From Tellurirhabdus rosea (GTDB lineage Bacteria > Bacteroidota > Bacteroidia > Cytophagales > Spirosomataceae): a stretch of DNA of 64,000 bases. The notes under the pieces were generated by a model, which was not told where the DNA came from, ran no database searches, and was given only the letters and a program-made list of their open reading frames with translations. Each line of letters begins with the position of its first letter. Positions within the stretch are counted from its first letter, which is position 1. The DNA lies in the NCBI RefSeq assembly GCF_026278345.1, contig NZ_CP111085.1:2492001-2556000 (forward strand), read 5' to 3'. Below are positions 25,421-34,727 of the stretch, piece by piece. Made by a program: the position numbers and the translations under genes.

Positions 25421-28315
25421 TTACGGAATCAGCGTCCGGCGACCGAACGTGTAGACCCCGGTGAGGGTGAAGTAACTGCCCCGGCGGAACTTCCGGATGT
25501 CCTGATCCGCACCGGCCGACCGTGAGGTCACGTCGCTGCCGATTCGGGCGTCCCGGCTGAAGTCCTGCGCAAAGCGCACCGGCTGGTTCAGAATGTCCTG
25601 AATACCCAGGCGTACTTCAAACTGTTTGTTGAATGTCCTGCTGATGTTCAGATCGACCACGTGGCGCGGCATCTCGTACACGGTCGGGCTTTCGACGTTA
25701 CCCACGGCGAAAATCCGCTGGCCGAAGACGTTGTACAGCACGTTCCACTGCAGGCCGCTGGTCGGGTGCGCGTAGTACACCCCGGCATTGATCAGGTAAG
25801 GCGACTGGCCCGCGAGCGGACGCTTGGTATCGGTAACGCCCGTCAGGTCAAAGCGCTGGATGGTGCCGCTTAGGTCCGGAGCAGTTACAAACGAGCCCAG
25901 ATTGATCTGGCTGCGGATGATCGAGGCGTTCCCCACCAGCGTGATGTTCTGCAGGAAGGCGCTGGCCGAATTGGCAAACCCTTTGCGAATCTCCAGTTCC
26001 AGACCGTAGTTCCGGGCCGAGTTGGCGTTCGTGAACGTATACGAAAGGCCGTTTACGCTCGGCAGCAGGAAGGTCTCGATCGGGTTCCGGAAATATTTGT
26101 AGAAAGCCGTCACCGAAATCAGTTCGTTCGGGGTCGGGTACAGTTCCCACTTGGCGTCGATGTTCTGAATGTTGGCGGTCTTCAGCTCGGGGTTGCCCTG
26201 CACGTCCGACTGCGTGTTGAAATCGTAGAACGCAAACGGAGCCAGCTCGCGGAACTCCGGCCGGTTGACCGTCGAGGAGAACGCCAGACGGACGTTCTGC
26301 TGTTCGTTCAGCTTGTAGGTAAAGTTCAGCGAAGGCAGCGGGCTGAAGATCGGATTGTCCACCCGTTGTTCACGGACGTTTACCGGCGTGGTGTACAGGT
26401 TCTGGTCGTTGTATTCGCCCCGGAAACCCAGCGTCAGGTTGGCGCGCGGTCCGAAATTGACATCGCCGCTGACGTAAGCCGCCGCGTAATCCTGGCTGGC
26501 TTCGTAGGAGTCGATGCCTTTGGTACCGTCCTGCAGCGAGAGCGCGCCCGGCTGGCCCGTCAGGTTGCGGGGATTGAATACGCTGCCAATCTCCTGACCG
26601 ATGATGCTCGTGGCGTTGCCAATAGTCTGGTAGCCGTAGAAGCGGGCGCCGAAGTCACGGTTTTTGCGTTCGGCGTAGATACCGGCCCGCAGGCGGTTCG
26701 GCTCGCGGTCGGCGGGGTTGCCAAACGAATGTTCGAGGTTACCGGAAAACGTCAGGGTGCGCTCGTCCAGTTTCGAATAGAAACGGCCTACGTCGATCGG
26801 GTTCGGCTGCTGAGGCACCGTAATCTGGTAAGCCGCTTCCTGGCCATCCGGGCCCATCGCCCCTGTCGCGCGCTGGTAGCGAACCCGCTTCCAGTCCGGC
26901 TCCCAGCGGCCGGTGTACCCGTAACCCGCTACCCAGTTTACCCGGGTCAGGTCGGAGAGGGTGTGCTCGCCGGCAAGCTGCGTCGTCACGATGCTGCGGT
27001 TTTCGAAGCGCTGCGAATACGCCCGGACGTCGAAGCCGTCCACCACGCGCTGGCCCACCCGGTTGATGGTTTCCGTAGAGCTCAGCTGGTTGAACAGCGT
27101 TTTCCATTCCAGATTGAAGGCCGGAGAGATGCGGGCCGACCAGTTGTGCAGGATACCCAGACGGGTGTTGCGATTGTAACTGGCGTCCTGATAGGTTTCA
27201 AACTGGTCGTTGGCCGTGGCCCCGTTCTGGTAGATATTCAAGGCTACGTCGGCGTACTGGTGCGACATCGCGTAGTTGACGCTCGTGAGGTTGCTCAGCC
27301 GGACGTTGCCAATATCAAACCGGCGGCCGGTGTTCAGCGCAAAGCGAATGTCCGGCGAAACCGTGACGTTCTGGAGGCCCCAGGTGTTGGGCAGCAGGCG
27401 GGCATAGGCGGCGCGCTGCAGCGGGTTCTGGGCGTTGAAGGCGTTGGAGGAAGTCGGAAAGCTGTTCGGCACCTGCTGGTCGGCACCCCAGAGGCCCAGC
27501 CAGTTGGCGCCGCTGCGCTCGTGCGTCTGCACGTTCTGGAAAGTGGTATTCTGGCGGTAACCCAGCGTCAGACCCACGTCCAGGAAGTTCTGTTCGGGGC
27601 GGCGCTTCGTGTAAATCTTGATGACGCCACCGGCAAAATCGCCCGGCAGTTCGGCCGAACCGGATTTGTAGACGATCATCCGGTCAATAATGTTGCTCGG
27701 CACCAGGTCGAACGAGAACGAGCGCGTATCCACTTCCGTAGACGGCGTAATCACGTCGTTGATCAGCACTGAGTTGTAACGGGCCGAAAGGCCGCGGATC
27801 AGGACAAAGCGGTTATCGACGATGCTCACGCCCGGCACGCGGCGGATGGCGGCGGCGGCGTCGCGGTCCTGCGATTTCTGGATCTGCTGGGCCGAGATAC
27901 CCACCGCAATGGGCTTCATCTGCTTGATTTCGGTGATAACGGCGATTTCGGTGTTGGTCGTGCGGCTGGCCTTCACGACTACTTCCTGAAGGTTCTGGCC
28001 GCCTTCTTCTTCGAGTTCGGTTTCAACAACCGTCGTGTTCCCCGACTCGACCCGGACACCCGGAATTTCTTTGGTTTTGTAGGAAACGTAAGAGAGGATA
28101 AGCTTGTGCGTACCGGCCGGGACATTGGCAATGACGAAGGCTCCTTCAACGTCGGCGGCGGCTCCGAGGGTGAGTCCGTCGATGCGGACCGTGGCCCCGA
28201 TCAGGGCTTCCTTGGTTTTAGCGTCTTTGAGTGTGCCCCGGATGGTTCCGTTCTGGGCGAAGGCGGTGGTGATACCGACCAGGATAAGTGCAAGTAGCTT
28301 TACGACAGTTTTCAT
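25421..28315 (-). CDS. TonB-dependent outer-membrane receptor
   Basis: This 964-residue receptor has a signal peptide (MKTVVKLLALILVGITTAFA), an N-terminal CarboxypepD-regulatory domain at about 22-110 (GTIRGTLKDAKTKEALIGAT), a plug at about 120-240 containing RRVPGVSIVDNRFVLIRG and SAELPGDFAGGVIKIYTK, and a 22-strand-type beta barrel ending in YFTLTGVYTFGRRTLIP, close to the usual aromatic-rich end. It imports a large or scarce ligand using the proton motive force. The downstream lipoprotein gene is its partner. Repeats at 28354-28397 look like a PHO box, which points to phosphorus acquisition. Confidence 0.92.
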   Translation of the reverse strand: MKTVVKLLALILVGITTAFAQNGTIRGTLKDAKTKEALIGATVRIDGLTLGAAADVEGAFVIANVPAGTHKLILSYVSYKTKEIPGVRVESGNTTVVETELEEEGGQNLQEVVVKASRTTNTEIAVITEIKQMKPIAVGISAQQIQKSQDRDAAAAIRRVPGVSIVDNRFVLIRGLSARYNSVLINDVITPSTEVDTRSFSFDLVPSNIIDRMIVYKSGSAELPGDFAGGVIKIYTKRRPEQNFLDVGLTLGYRQNTTFQNVQTHERSGANWLGLWGADQQVPNSFPTSSNAFNAQNPLQRAAYARLLPNTWGLQNVTVSPDIRFALNTGRRFDIGNVRLSNLTSVNYAMSHQYADVALNIYQNGATANDQFETYQDASYNRNTRLGILHNWSARISPAFNLEWKTLFNQLSSTETINRVGQRVVDGFDVRAYSQRFENRSIVTTQLAGEHTLSDLTRVNWVAGYGYTGRWEPDWKRVRYQRATGAMGPDGQEAAYQITVPQQPNPIDVGRFYSKLDERTLTFSGNLEHSFGNPADREPNRLRAGIYAERKNRDFGARFYGYQTIGNATSIIGQEIGSVFNPRNLTGQPGALSLQDGTKGIDSYEASQDYAAAYVSGDVNFGPRANLTLGFRGEYNDQNLYTTPVNVREQRVDNPIFSPLPSLNFTYKLNEQQNVRLAFSSTVNRPEFRELAPFAFYDFNTQSDVQGNPELKTANIQNIDAKWELYPTPNELISVTAFYKYFRNPIETFLLPSVNGLSYTFTNANSARNYGLELEIRKGFANSASAFLQNITLVGNASIIRSQINLGSFVTAPDLSGTIQRFDLTGVTDTKRPLAGQSPYLINAGVYYAHPTSGLQWNVLYNVFGQRIFAVGNVESPTVYEMPRHVVDLNISRTFNKQFEVRLGIQDILNQPVRFAQDFSRDARIGSDVTSRSAGADQDIRKFRRGSYFTLTGVYTFGRRTLIP

Positions 28316-28336
28316 ATTGGTTGTTGAAACACGTCG

Positions 28337-28397
28337 CAAAACTACTTGACCAATGTTACGTCAGTGTTATGGCAGTATTATGGCACCGTTATATTTG
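28337..28397 (-). promoter_or_regulatory. PHO-box-like direct repeats with a -7 box for the TonB receptor operon
   Basis: On the minus strand, 7-mers GTGCCAT (28386-28380), CTGCCAT (28375-28369) and CTGACGT (28364-28358) recur with an exact 11-nt period and A/T-rich AATA and AACA spacers. This is the architecture of PhoB boxes, where CTGTCAT repeats every 11 nt. The -7 box TAGTTTTG (28344-28337) follows after 13 nt, and no -33 TTTG is present, as expected for an activator-dependent promoter. PhoB control is inferred. Confidence 0.6.
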
Positions 28398-28516
28398 AAA
28401 ATGAAAAATACCTGAAAATGAGCACTTTAATATTTTTTTAATATTCGTTCGATAACAATCAGAACCGGGCGGCCAACATTTTACGCCTGTTTTCCACCCG
28501 CCGAAGCGCCGGTCTT

Positions 28517-29980
28517 CTAGTCAATCGTGCCGTTCGTCAGCAGATTCTTCTGCGTTTCTGCATCGTACCAGAATCCGTTCACAAAAACGTACCGAATGCG
28601 GTTGCCCCGCTTGAGCAGGAAGGTGGCGCCCTGTCCGATCTGGGCCGGGCGGGAGGCTACCGTGCCCGGCTGAAGAAACTGCACCGGAGGCACTACGGCC
28701 GGTGTTTTCGTCGGTTTGGTCAGCCGGAACGAGGTCACTCCTTCCCGGTAAAGCGAATCCAGGTTCAGTTTCCGGACCAGCGCCAGCGAGTCCAGCGGCG
28801 TCCGGTGGACATGGCCGGGCACCAGCGTCAGGCCGTTGCCGTCGATTTCTTCGATGCCGAAAAACGTAGACAGGTCGCCGAGGTCTTCCACCACGCTGCG
28901 GTACTGAAAGGCAGTTGCTCCAGCAACGTTTACCTCGTTGCGGTTGATGCCCACGTCCATTTTGTACGGCTTCCCGTTGCGCATCACCTGCACGCCGCGA
29001 ATCAGGACGTCGAACAGGTAGCGCTCGTTTTCCGGAATCCGGGTGTAGTCCGCCCGGCTTTCCAGTTTATAGCCGTCGGTCGAAATGGATTCCAGCGCCG
29101 TCAGGATGGCGACATAGTTCAGCTTGCGGATGTACTGCTTTTCGGGATCATTCGGGTAGCCGCCGGATTCGATGAGGATCAGCGTCGTGCCCCATTTCTG
29201 AATATTGTCGCCAAACGCCCGCGGCTCGAACTCATCCGAATACCGCCCCACACCGCCCGGAATGAAGCGCTGTAATACCCGGTTCATGCCGATGATGAGC
29301 TGCATGGACCGTTCCCGAACCGGATTCACGTTGCGGGCTTCGTCGTAGGCCGTCGCCAGAAACGAGATCGTCGCCTGTCTGGGCGTGTGTCCGACGCTGT
29401 AGCGGGTACTCTGGTCGTGGAGGTTGAAGCCAAAGTCCGGCTTTAGCGTCTGCTGGAGGTTTTTCAGAATGCGCGACTCCGGCGACTGGAGCCGCAGGGC
29501 ATCCCGGTTCATGTCGATGTCGAGGGCGTTGCGGCGCTGGTAGCGTTCGGCCCCGTCGGGGTTGAGCATGGGGACGAAGTACAGCGTTGTTTCGCGCAGC
29601 AGTTGTTCGCGCAGCCCGTCAAACTCGTCGGTCTGACGCAGCCAGTTGAACAGATCGAACAGGGCCATCGTGGCGGTCGGCTCGTCACCGTGCATCTGCG
29701 ACCAAAGCAGCACTTTCCGGGGTCCGCTCCCGACTTTAATCAACTGAATTGGCCGTTTTTCGACGGATTCGCCCACCTGCGTTATTTCAAACCGGCTGTC
29801 GGCTTTCAGGCTGTCGATCAGGGGCAGGATGTCTTTCTGTTTGAACCGGCGGAACGAAAGGCTGGCTTCGCGGTACTGGTCGTGGGTCTCGAAGAGGCGT
29901 TGAGCGGTATCCTGAGCAAGGGCTGTATTCATCAAAAACAAAATAATTAACGCGACGGGAATCAGTCGATACGGTTTCAT
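28517..29980 (-). CDS. Secreted M14 family zinc carboxypeptidase
   Basis: This 487-residue protein has a signal peptide (MKPYRLIPVALIILFLMNTALA) and an M14 domain. The zinc ligands are His97 and Glu100 in MHGDE and His188 in NLHDQ; the MNRD segment at 157-160 is the substrate-binding Asn-Arg; the catalytic Glu is Glu271 in LIESGG. It should cleave C-terminal residues from peptides in the periplasm or at the surface. An upstream ATG at 30010 overlaps the crcB stop as ATGA and adds 10 residues. Translational coupling could favour that start; the signal peptide favours 29980. Confidence 0.9.
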   Translation of the reverse strand: MKPYRLIPVALIILFLMNTALAQDTAQRLFETHDQYREASLSFRRFKQKDILPLIDSLKADSRFEITQVGESVEKRPIQLIKVGSGPRKVLLWSQMHGDEPTATMALFDLFNWLRQTDEFDGLREQLLRETTLYFVPMLNPDGAERYQRRNALDIDMNRDALRLQSPESRILKNLQQTLKPDFGFNLHDQSTRYSVGHTPRQATISFLATAYDEARNVNPVRERSMQLIIGMNRVLQRFIPGGVGRYSDEFEPRAFGDNIQKWGTTLILIESGGYPNDPEKQYIRKLNYVAILTALESISTDGYKLESRADYTRIPENERYLFDVLIRGVQVMRNGKPYKMDVGINRNEVNVAGATAFQYRSVVEDLGDLSTFFGIEEIDGNGLTLVPGHVHRTPLDSLALVRKLNLDSLYREGVTSFRLTKPTKTPAVVPPVQFLQPGTVASRPAQIGQGATFLLKRGNRIRYVFVNGFWYDAETQKNLLTNGTID

Positions 29981-30006
29981 GAACGGAGGCAAAGTTCGGA
30001 AAGAAA

Positions 30007-30399
30007 TCATAGAATGCTCCTTAATTTATGCAGCCCGGCGGCAAAACCCAGCCACGAGACCAGCAGACACAAAACGACGTTGAGGAGTATATTCAGTATA
30101 GCCGACAAAATCCGTCCCTGCTGCAGCAGAGCCAGCGTATCGGTGCTGAAGGTCGAAAAGGTGCTCAGGCCGCCGCAAAAGCCCACGCCCACCAGCAGCC
30201 GGACGGTTTCGCCGCCCTGCCGCCCCGCCATCCAGCCCGCCACCAGCCCCAGCACCAGACTGGCCACCACGTTGACCAGCAGCGTACCCGCCGGAAACGA
30301 CGGCCCCAGCCACGGCTGAACATACCGGCTGACGGCGTACCGGGTCACGCTGCCCAGGCCACCGCCCAGAAAAACCAGAAAAAAAGAATTTTGTGCCAT
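30007..30399 (-). CDS. crcB: Fluoride efflux channel CrcB (Fluc)
   Basis: This 130-residue, four-helix membrane protein has the GGGLGSVTRY start, PAGTLLVN in helix 2 and GFCGGLSTFSTFSTD in helix 3, where the phenylalanine box and central Na-binding region lie. It works as a dual-topology dimer that lets fluoride leave the cell. Only one copy is visible. The start at 30399 excludes 52 upstream residues encoded by a fold-back element. I found no fluoride riboswitch upstream. Confidence 0.93.
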   Translation of the reverse strand: MAQNSFFLVFLGGGLGSVTRYAVSRYVQPWLGPSFPAGTLLVNVVASLVLGLVAGWMAGRQGGETVRLLVGVGFCGGLSTFSTFSTDTLALLQQGRILSAILNILLNVVLCLLVSWLGFAAGLHKLRSIL

Positions 30400-30418
30400 A
30401 GAATCAGCGGGTTGTATG

Positions 30419-30534
30419 GCTTCTCGCAGATTTCGGACGCAGACTTGCGGTTCGCCACTGCGACGCTGGGTTTTCTGCGTACATCTGCGTCCGAAATCAG
30501 CGTCGCAGCGGCGAACCGCAAATCTGCGAGAAAC
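30419..30534. repeat. Fold-back element E9, CGCAGAT/GCGGTTCGC word family
   Basis: Three inverted pairs are present: A TCTCGCAGAT (30422-30431/30522-30531), B TTTCGGACGCAGA (30431-30443/30484-30496, perfect) and C CTTGCGGTTCGCC-type (30444-30468/30498-30521). Their order is A-B-C then B'-C'-A', so B and C cannot all nest. It lies between divergent crcB and permease genes. Confidence 0.85.
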
Positions 30535-30616
30535 AACCTCCTGCAAAGATGTCAAACATTCCTGCTTGTTCGACTCCGTTCGTTATTGCGGTTAAAAAAT
30601 CTCTTATTTTAGCCCA

Positions 30617-31945
30617 ATGACATCTTCTGAGCCCAAATCATCCTCTGCCCTTCTTAAACTTCTCGGCGTCGGCTTCGGCATCGCCGTCACCATCGGCGGC
30701 ACCATCGGCACCGGCATCCTGCGCCGCCCCGGCACCATTGCTCAGGAACTGGGCGACCCCTGGCTGATTCTGCTGGTGTGGGTGCTGGTCGGACTTTTTG
30801 CGTTGCTGGGCTCGCTGTCGGTCATTGAGTTAGGCACCATGCTGCCCAAAGCCGGGGCCTGGTACGTGTTTGCGCGGCGGGCTTTCGGCGACTTTGCCGG
30901 GTTTCTGATCGGCATTGCCAGCTGGTTCGGAAGCGTGTCGGCCATGGCCTTTGGGGCTTCCGTCATGGGTGAGTACCTAGCATTGATTTTCCCGGTATTG
31001 TCCGGCTACGTCCGGCTCATCGGGGTGGGCATTCTGGTCGCCTTTGTCGCGTTTCACTGGCTGGGTGTACGGCTGGCGAGCCAGGCGCAGGAGGTGATGA
31101 GTTTTCTGAAGGCCGTCGGGCTGCTGGCGTTCGTGCTGGTCTGTTTTGCCTACGAACCGGACGTGCCGCTCGATTTTTCGGAAGCCAATAAAATTCCCGT
31201 GCAGGGGTCGCTCATTGTGGCGCTGCTGGCGGCTTTGCAGTCTGTTTTCTACACCTACGACGGCTGGCATACGGCCGCTTACTTCACGGAAGAAGACGTA
31301 AATCCGAACAAGAACCTGCCCCGCTCGATGATGGGCGGCGTGCTGCTCATTATTGCCATTTACCTGCTGGTCAATCTGGCGCTTTTTCACGTCCTGCCGA
31401 TCAACGAACTGGCGGCTTCCAAACTGCCCGCCGCCGACGCCATCCAGCGGATTTACGGTCCGGCCAGCGCCCGCGCCGTGACGGGCCTCCTGCTGATTTC
31501 CATCCTCGGCATCATCAACGCCCAGATCATGTTCAACCCGCGCGTGCTGTTCGCCATCAGCCGCGACGGGCTTTTCTCCCGGCGATTTGCCACGGTCAAC
31601 GCCGGAGGAACGCCCGGGGCGGCCATGCTGCTGACGGCCGGGCTGTCGTGCGTGATGATCCTGACGGGTTCCTACGGCCGGTTTTCCGACATCGCTTCGT
31701 TTTTCTTTGTCCTCTGCTACTTTTCGGGCTTCGCATCGCTGATTCGTCTGCGGCAGACGGAGCCCAACCTGCCCCGACCGTTCCGGGCGTGGGGCTATCC
31801 GGTGGTGACCTGGGTGCTGCTGCTGGCTTCGCTGGCCTTTCTGGTCGGCGTCATCATCGGCGACCAGACCAGCAGCCTGTATGCGGTGGTCTTTCTGGCG
31901 CTGAGCTATCCGGCGTATCGTCTGGTAAAACGCTGGAATGCCTAG
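30617..31945 (+). CDS. APC family amino acid permease
   Basis: This 442-residue transporter has about 12 helices. The first helix carries GGTIGTGIL, the unwound GxG[ST]GI segment that binds the amino-acid backbone in APC transporters. The EEDVNPNKNLPRSMMGG loop is also typical. It would import amino acids or exchange them at the inner membrane. The substrate cannot be read. The start at 30617 gives a short hydrophilic N-terminus before helix 1. Confidence 0.9.
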   Translation: MTSSEPKSSSALLKLLGVGFGIAVTIGGTIGTGILRRPGTIAQELGDPWLILLVWVLVGLFALLGSLSVIELGTMLPKAGAWYVFARRAFGDFAGFLIGIASWFGSVSAMAFGASVMGEYLALIFPVLSGYVRLIGVGILVAFVAFHWLGVRLASQAQEVMSFLKAVGLLAFVLVCFAYEPDVPLDFSEANKIPVQGSLIVALLAALQSVFYTYDGWHTAAYFTEEDVNPNKNLPRSMMGGVLLIIAIYLLVNLALFHVLPINELAASKLPAADAIQRIYGPASARAVTGLLLISILGIINAQIMFNPRVLFAISRDGLFSRRFATVNAGGTPGAAMLLTAGLSCVMILTGSYGRFSDIASFFFVLCYFSGFASLIRLRQTEPNLPRPFRAWGYPVVTWVLLLASLAFLVGVIIGDQTSSLYAVVFLALSYPAYRLVKRWNA

Positions 31946-32058
31946 GGCAATTCTTACCGTTCGTTAAATTCTTTGTCGCTTTTTGCTCAAATAAGGCCAC
32001 TGAGAGCCATCCCGAAATCCGTATTCCTCTTCACAAAAAATAATCTTCATATTTTAAT

Positions 32059-32066
32059 TAATTTTG
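32059..32066 (+). promoter_or_regulatory. Probable -7 box of the envelope operon
   Basis: TAATTTTG matches TAnnTTTG and lies 35 nt before the ATG of the TPR gene, so the leader would be about 28 nt. No convincing TTTG is seen upstream at the usual distance. Confidence 0.5.
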
Positions 32067-32101
32067 TAGAGGACGTTTGTCTGTTTACCTGCCGCATTCT
32101 T

Positions 32102-34246
32102 ATGAGATACCTCTACCTGCTGGTCTGCGTACTGACCGGTTTTTCTGCCCTTCAGGCGCAGAAAGTGGACCTGGACGAATTTTCCTTTCACGCGTCCTAT
32201 GTGCAGCTTCCCCGCAACCCGCTTCCGGCCGAACTGACGACTTACTCCACAGAATTTACGTCGGTGGGCGTGAACGTCCGGGCGCTGGGCTACAACATGG
32301 CGGATTTGCAGAACAGCTATTTCAACATCAGCGGCTTTCGGAAGGTAGCCCGCGGCGGCCATTTTACCATTAAGATTCAGATCGACAATCCGCAATTCGG
32401 CGATCTGAAGGAAGCGCCCAAAACGGAAACTTCGAAGGGCAAAGACGGCAAGGAAGTTAAAACGACCACCTACGCCTACAGCTACACCTACTACGTGCCC
32501 ATGCGGTACGTCATCACCGATTATCAGCAAAACATCCTGGAAGAAGGCGCCGTGGCCGACGGAAGCCAGCAGCAGGGCAGCTTCACGAGTTATTTTGCTA
32601 CCCAGGCGCAACTGGCCGAGTACTGGAAGAACAACCGCAACTCCGTGCTGCTCGAACGCTGGCAGAGCTTCACGTCCCAGGCTTTGCAGAACTTCAGCAA
32701 CCGGCTCAACGACAACTTCGGCTACGTGACCAAAAACAAGGTTCCCGGCACTCTCTGGGTACTCAACTCGTCGAAACACCCGGAATTTGAAGCCTACCAG
32801 AAGCAGTACAAACTCATCAGGGACGCCTTCGACGGCATGACCCCGGCCAAAGGACTTGACCCCGCCCTGCTCCAGCCCGCCTTGGACTACCTTGAATCCC
32901 TGCCCAAAAAATACCCGGCCGACGAGAAAGCCGACAAGAAACTGCGCTACTCAGCTTACTACAACCTCGGCACGATTTATTACTGGCTCGATGAATTCGA
33001 TAAATCGGCGGCCTACGCCGATGCCCTCATCAAAAACGACTACGACCGGCGCGACGGCGAAGTGATGAAAAACGCGGCCCTGAGCGCCAAAGCCCGGATG
33101 ACGGCCAACCGCCTGAGCAGCCGGCACTTCGTCCGCGACCTGAGCAAGGCCGAACCGCCCGCGCTGGCTCCGCCGCCGGTGGAAGTGCTGGCCGCCGCCC
33201 AGACCGCTGAACCCGTCAAAACAGAGCAGGAAAAAGCCTCCGAGTCGCTGTACAAGCTTCAGGGAGGCCTTGACCAACTGAAAGAGTTGGTTGCCAGGAT
33301 GGAAGCCCGTGAGAAAGCGATCAGGGAAGAAATCAAACATACCGACGGGCTCATTGTCAAGTACCCGACCGACGCGAAACTGTACATCACCCGCGGGCGG
33401 CTCAAGCGCAATGTTTATGACTGGCCGGGTTCCGTAGCGGACTTTGAAAAAGGCGTTTCGCTGAAACCAAAAGAGGCAATTTATCACTACGAACTCGGCT
33501 TCACGGCAGTAGCGACGGGCGAATACGACCGGGGCGTTAAAGCCCTCGACGCGGCCATCGCGCTGAATCCGAAGTATACAGAAGCGTATTATCAGAAAGG
33601 ACTGGCCCTCTCGCGCGCCAATCGGCCGGTCGAAGCCATTCCTGTCTTTGACAAGGCCATTGCCCTGCGACCGACGTACGCCGAAGCCCTCACCGAACGG
33701 GGCGTTTGCCGGGAGTATCTGCTGAAACATGCCGATGCCATTCAGGACTTCGACAAAGCCATTGCGGCCAACCCGAAATATGCCTACGCCTACAATTGCC
33801 GTGGCACGTCCAACTTCGGTCTGGGTAAATACCCCGAAGCGCTGACGGACCTGAACAAGGCCATTGAACTCGAAAAGTACACGCCCAACGCCTACGCCAA
33901 CCGCGCCATAGCGTACCTGAAGATGGGCCGTCTGGAGGAAGCCTCTAAAGACGCTGAAGACGTCGTGGCCAAAAACAAGAACTTCGCCAACGGATACCTG
34001 GCGCGGGCGCTCGTCCGGGTGCAGCAGAAAAACTTCCAGGGTGCTATCGAGGACGCCCGGCAGGCCCTGACGCTGAACCACCCCCGCCCGTACCGGGTGC
34101 ATACCGCGCTGGCCGATGCGCTGGCGGGCCTGGGGCTGCGCGACGAAGCCATTAAGAAATACGACGAAGCCCTTTCGCTGATGCCTGGCTACGCGGAAGC
34201 CGTGACCGGCAAGGCGCAGGCCCAGCAACTGAGCAGCAAATTTTAA
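32102..34246 (+). CDS. Exported TPR-repeat protein, first gene of a five-gene envelope operon
   Basis: This 714-residue protein has a signal peptide (MRYLYLLVCVLTGFSALQAQ), an N-terminal mixed region of about 340 residues containing KTTTYAYSYTYYVPMRYVI, a linker rich in Pro and Ala with a coiled coil (about 400-440), and then about eight TPR motifs to the C-terminus, for example AEALTERGVCREYLLKHADA and LGKYPEALTDLNKAIELEKY. TPR arrays hold multiprotein complexes together. Genes 2-5 follow at spacings of 20, 5, 4 and 3 nt. The protein probably scaffolds the small lipoproteins and CsgG-like protein in the periplasm (inference). Confidence 0.88.
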   Translation: MRYLYLLVCVLTGFSALQAQKVDLDEFSFHASYVQLPRNPLPAELTTYSTEFTSVGVNVRALGYNMADLQNSYFNISGFRKVARGGHFTIKIQIDNPQFGDLKEAPKTETSKGKDGKEVKTTTYAYSYTYYVPMRYVITDYQQNILEEGAVADGSQQQGSFTSYFATQAQLAEYWKNNRNSVLLERWQSFTSQALQNFSNRLNDNFGYVTKNKVPGTLWVLNSSKHPEFEAYQKQYKLIRDAFDGMTPAKGLDPALLQPALDYLESLPKKYPADEKADKKLRYSAYYNLGTIYYWLDEFDKSAAYADALIKNDYDRRDGEVMKNAALSAKARMTANRLSSRHFVRDLSKAEPPALAPPPVEVLAAAQTAEPVKTEQEKASESLYKLQGGLDQLKELVARMEAREKAIREEIKHTDGLIVKYPTDAKLYITRGRLKRNVYDWPGSVADFEKGVSLKPKEAIYHYELGFTAVATGEYDRGVKALDAAIALNPKYTEAYYQKGLALSRANRPVEAIPVFDKAIALRPTYAEALTERGVCREYLLKHADAIQDFDKAIAANPKYAYAYNCRGTSNFGLGKYPEALTDLNKAIELEKYTPNAYANRAIAYLKMGRLEEASKDAEDVVAKNKNFANGYLARALVRVQQKNFQGAIEDARQALTLNHPRPYRVHTALADALAGLGLRDEAIKKYDEALSLMPGYAEAVTGKAQAQQLSSKF

Positions 34247-34266
34247 CCGTACCCACCGTGACGTTT

Positions 34267-34722
34267 ATGCTGAAAAAAGGACTTCTGGCCCTGCTGTGCC
34301 TGAGTTTTCTGATTGCTTCCTGTCGGCGCGTGCCGGCGGGCGCCAACGTGGTGCTGACGGGCGAACCCGCCGCCGGACTAGTTTCTGTGGAAGCCACCGG
34401 GCAGGGCGGCAATTTTCCAGAAATGGAACAGAATGCCCTGCGCAAAACTTTCGAAACGATTCTGTTTGTGGGACTTCCCTCCGCCGCCACGACCGCCTAT
34501 CGCCAGCCCATGACCGACGCCCGGCAATTCAGCGCGGCGGACCTCGACCAGTTTTTCCGGCAGGAGCAGCACCGCCCCTTTGTCGTCCAGAGTCGGCGCT
34601 TTACGGGTCGCCGCCGCACCGCCGCCGGAGGCCGCAGCCTGCGTTTTGCCTTTACCATCAACCACGAAGCCCTGCGCCGCCACCTGGAGCAGCGGGGCCT
34701 GATCCGGCCGTTTGGCTATTGA
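34267..34722 (+). CDS. Small lipoprotein of the envelope operon
   Basis: This 151-residue lipoprotein has the signal MLKKGLLALLCLSFLIASC. The mature part carries VSVEATGQGGNFPEMEQNAL, a pattern like the LPP20/secretin-helper fold in which an ordered strand is followed by a helix (xxAxxxA). The C-terminal half is basic (RRFTGRRRTAAGGRSLRF). ATG 34267 is used; a GTG at 34258 is weaker. Function unknown. It lies 20 nt after the TPR gene and 5 nt before the DUF6175-like gene. Confidence 0.78.
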   Translation: MLKKGLLALLCLSFLIASCRRVPAGANVVLTGEPAAGLVSVEATGQGGNFPEMEQNALRKTFETILFVGLPSAATTAYRQPMTDARQFSAADLDQFFRQEQHRPFVVQSRRFTGRRRTAAGGRSLRFAFTINHEALRRHLEQRGLIRPFGY

Positions 34723-34727
34723 TCGCA

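Noticed and set aside
26366-27772. A 468-codon plus-strand frame inside the TonB receptor gene
   Set aside because: The receptor on the other strand has signal peptide, plug and barrel features; the plus frame has none.
30400-30616. Possible fluoride riboswitch upstream of crcB
   Set aside because: The region is filled by fold-back element E9 and I could not find the conserved GGnGAUGG and CUGAUG parts of the crcB motif.
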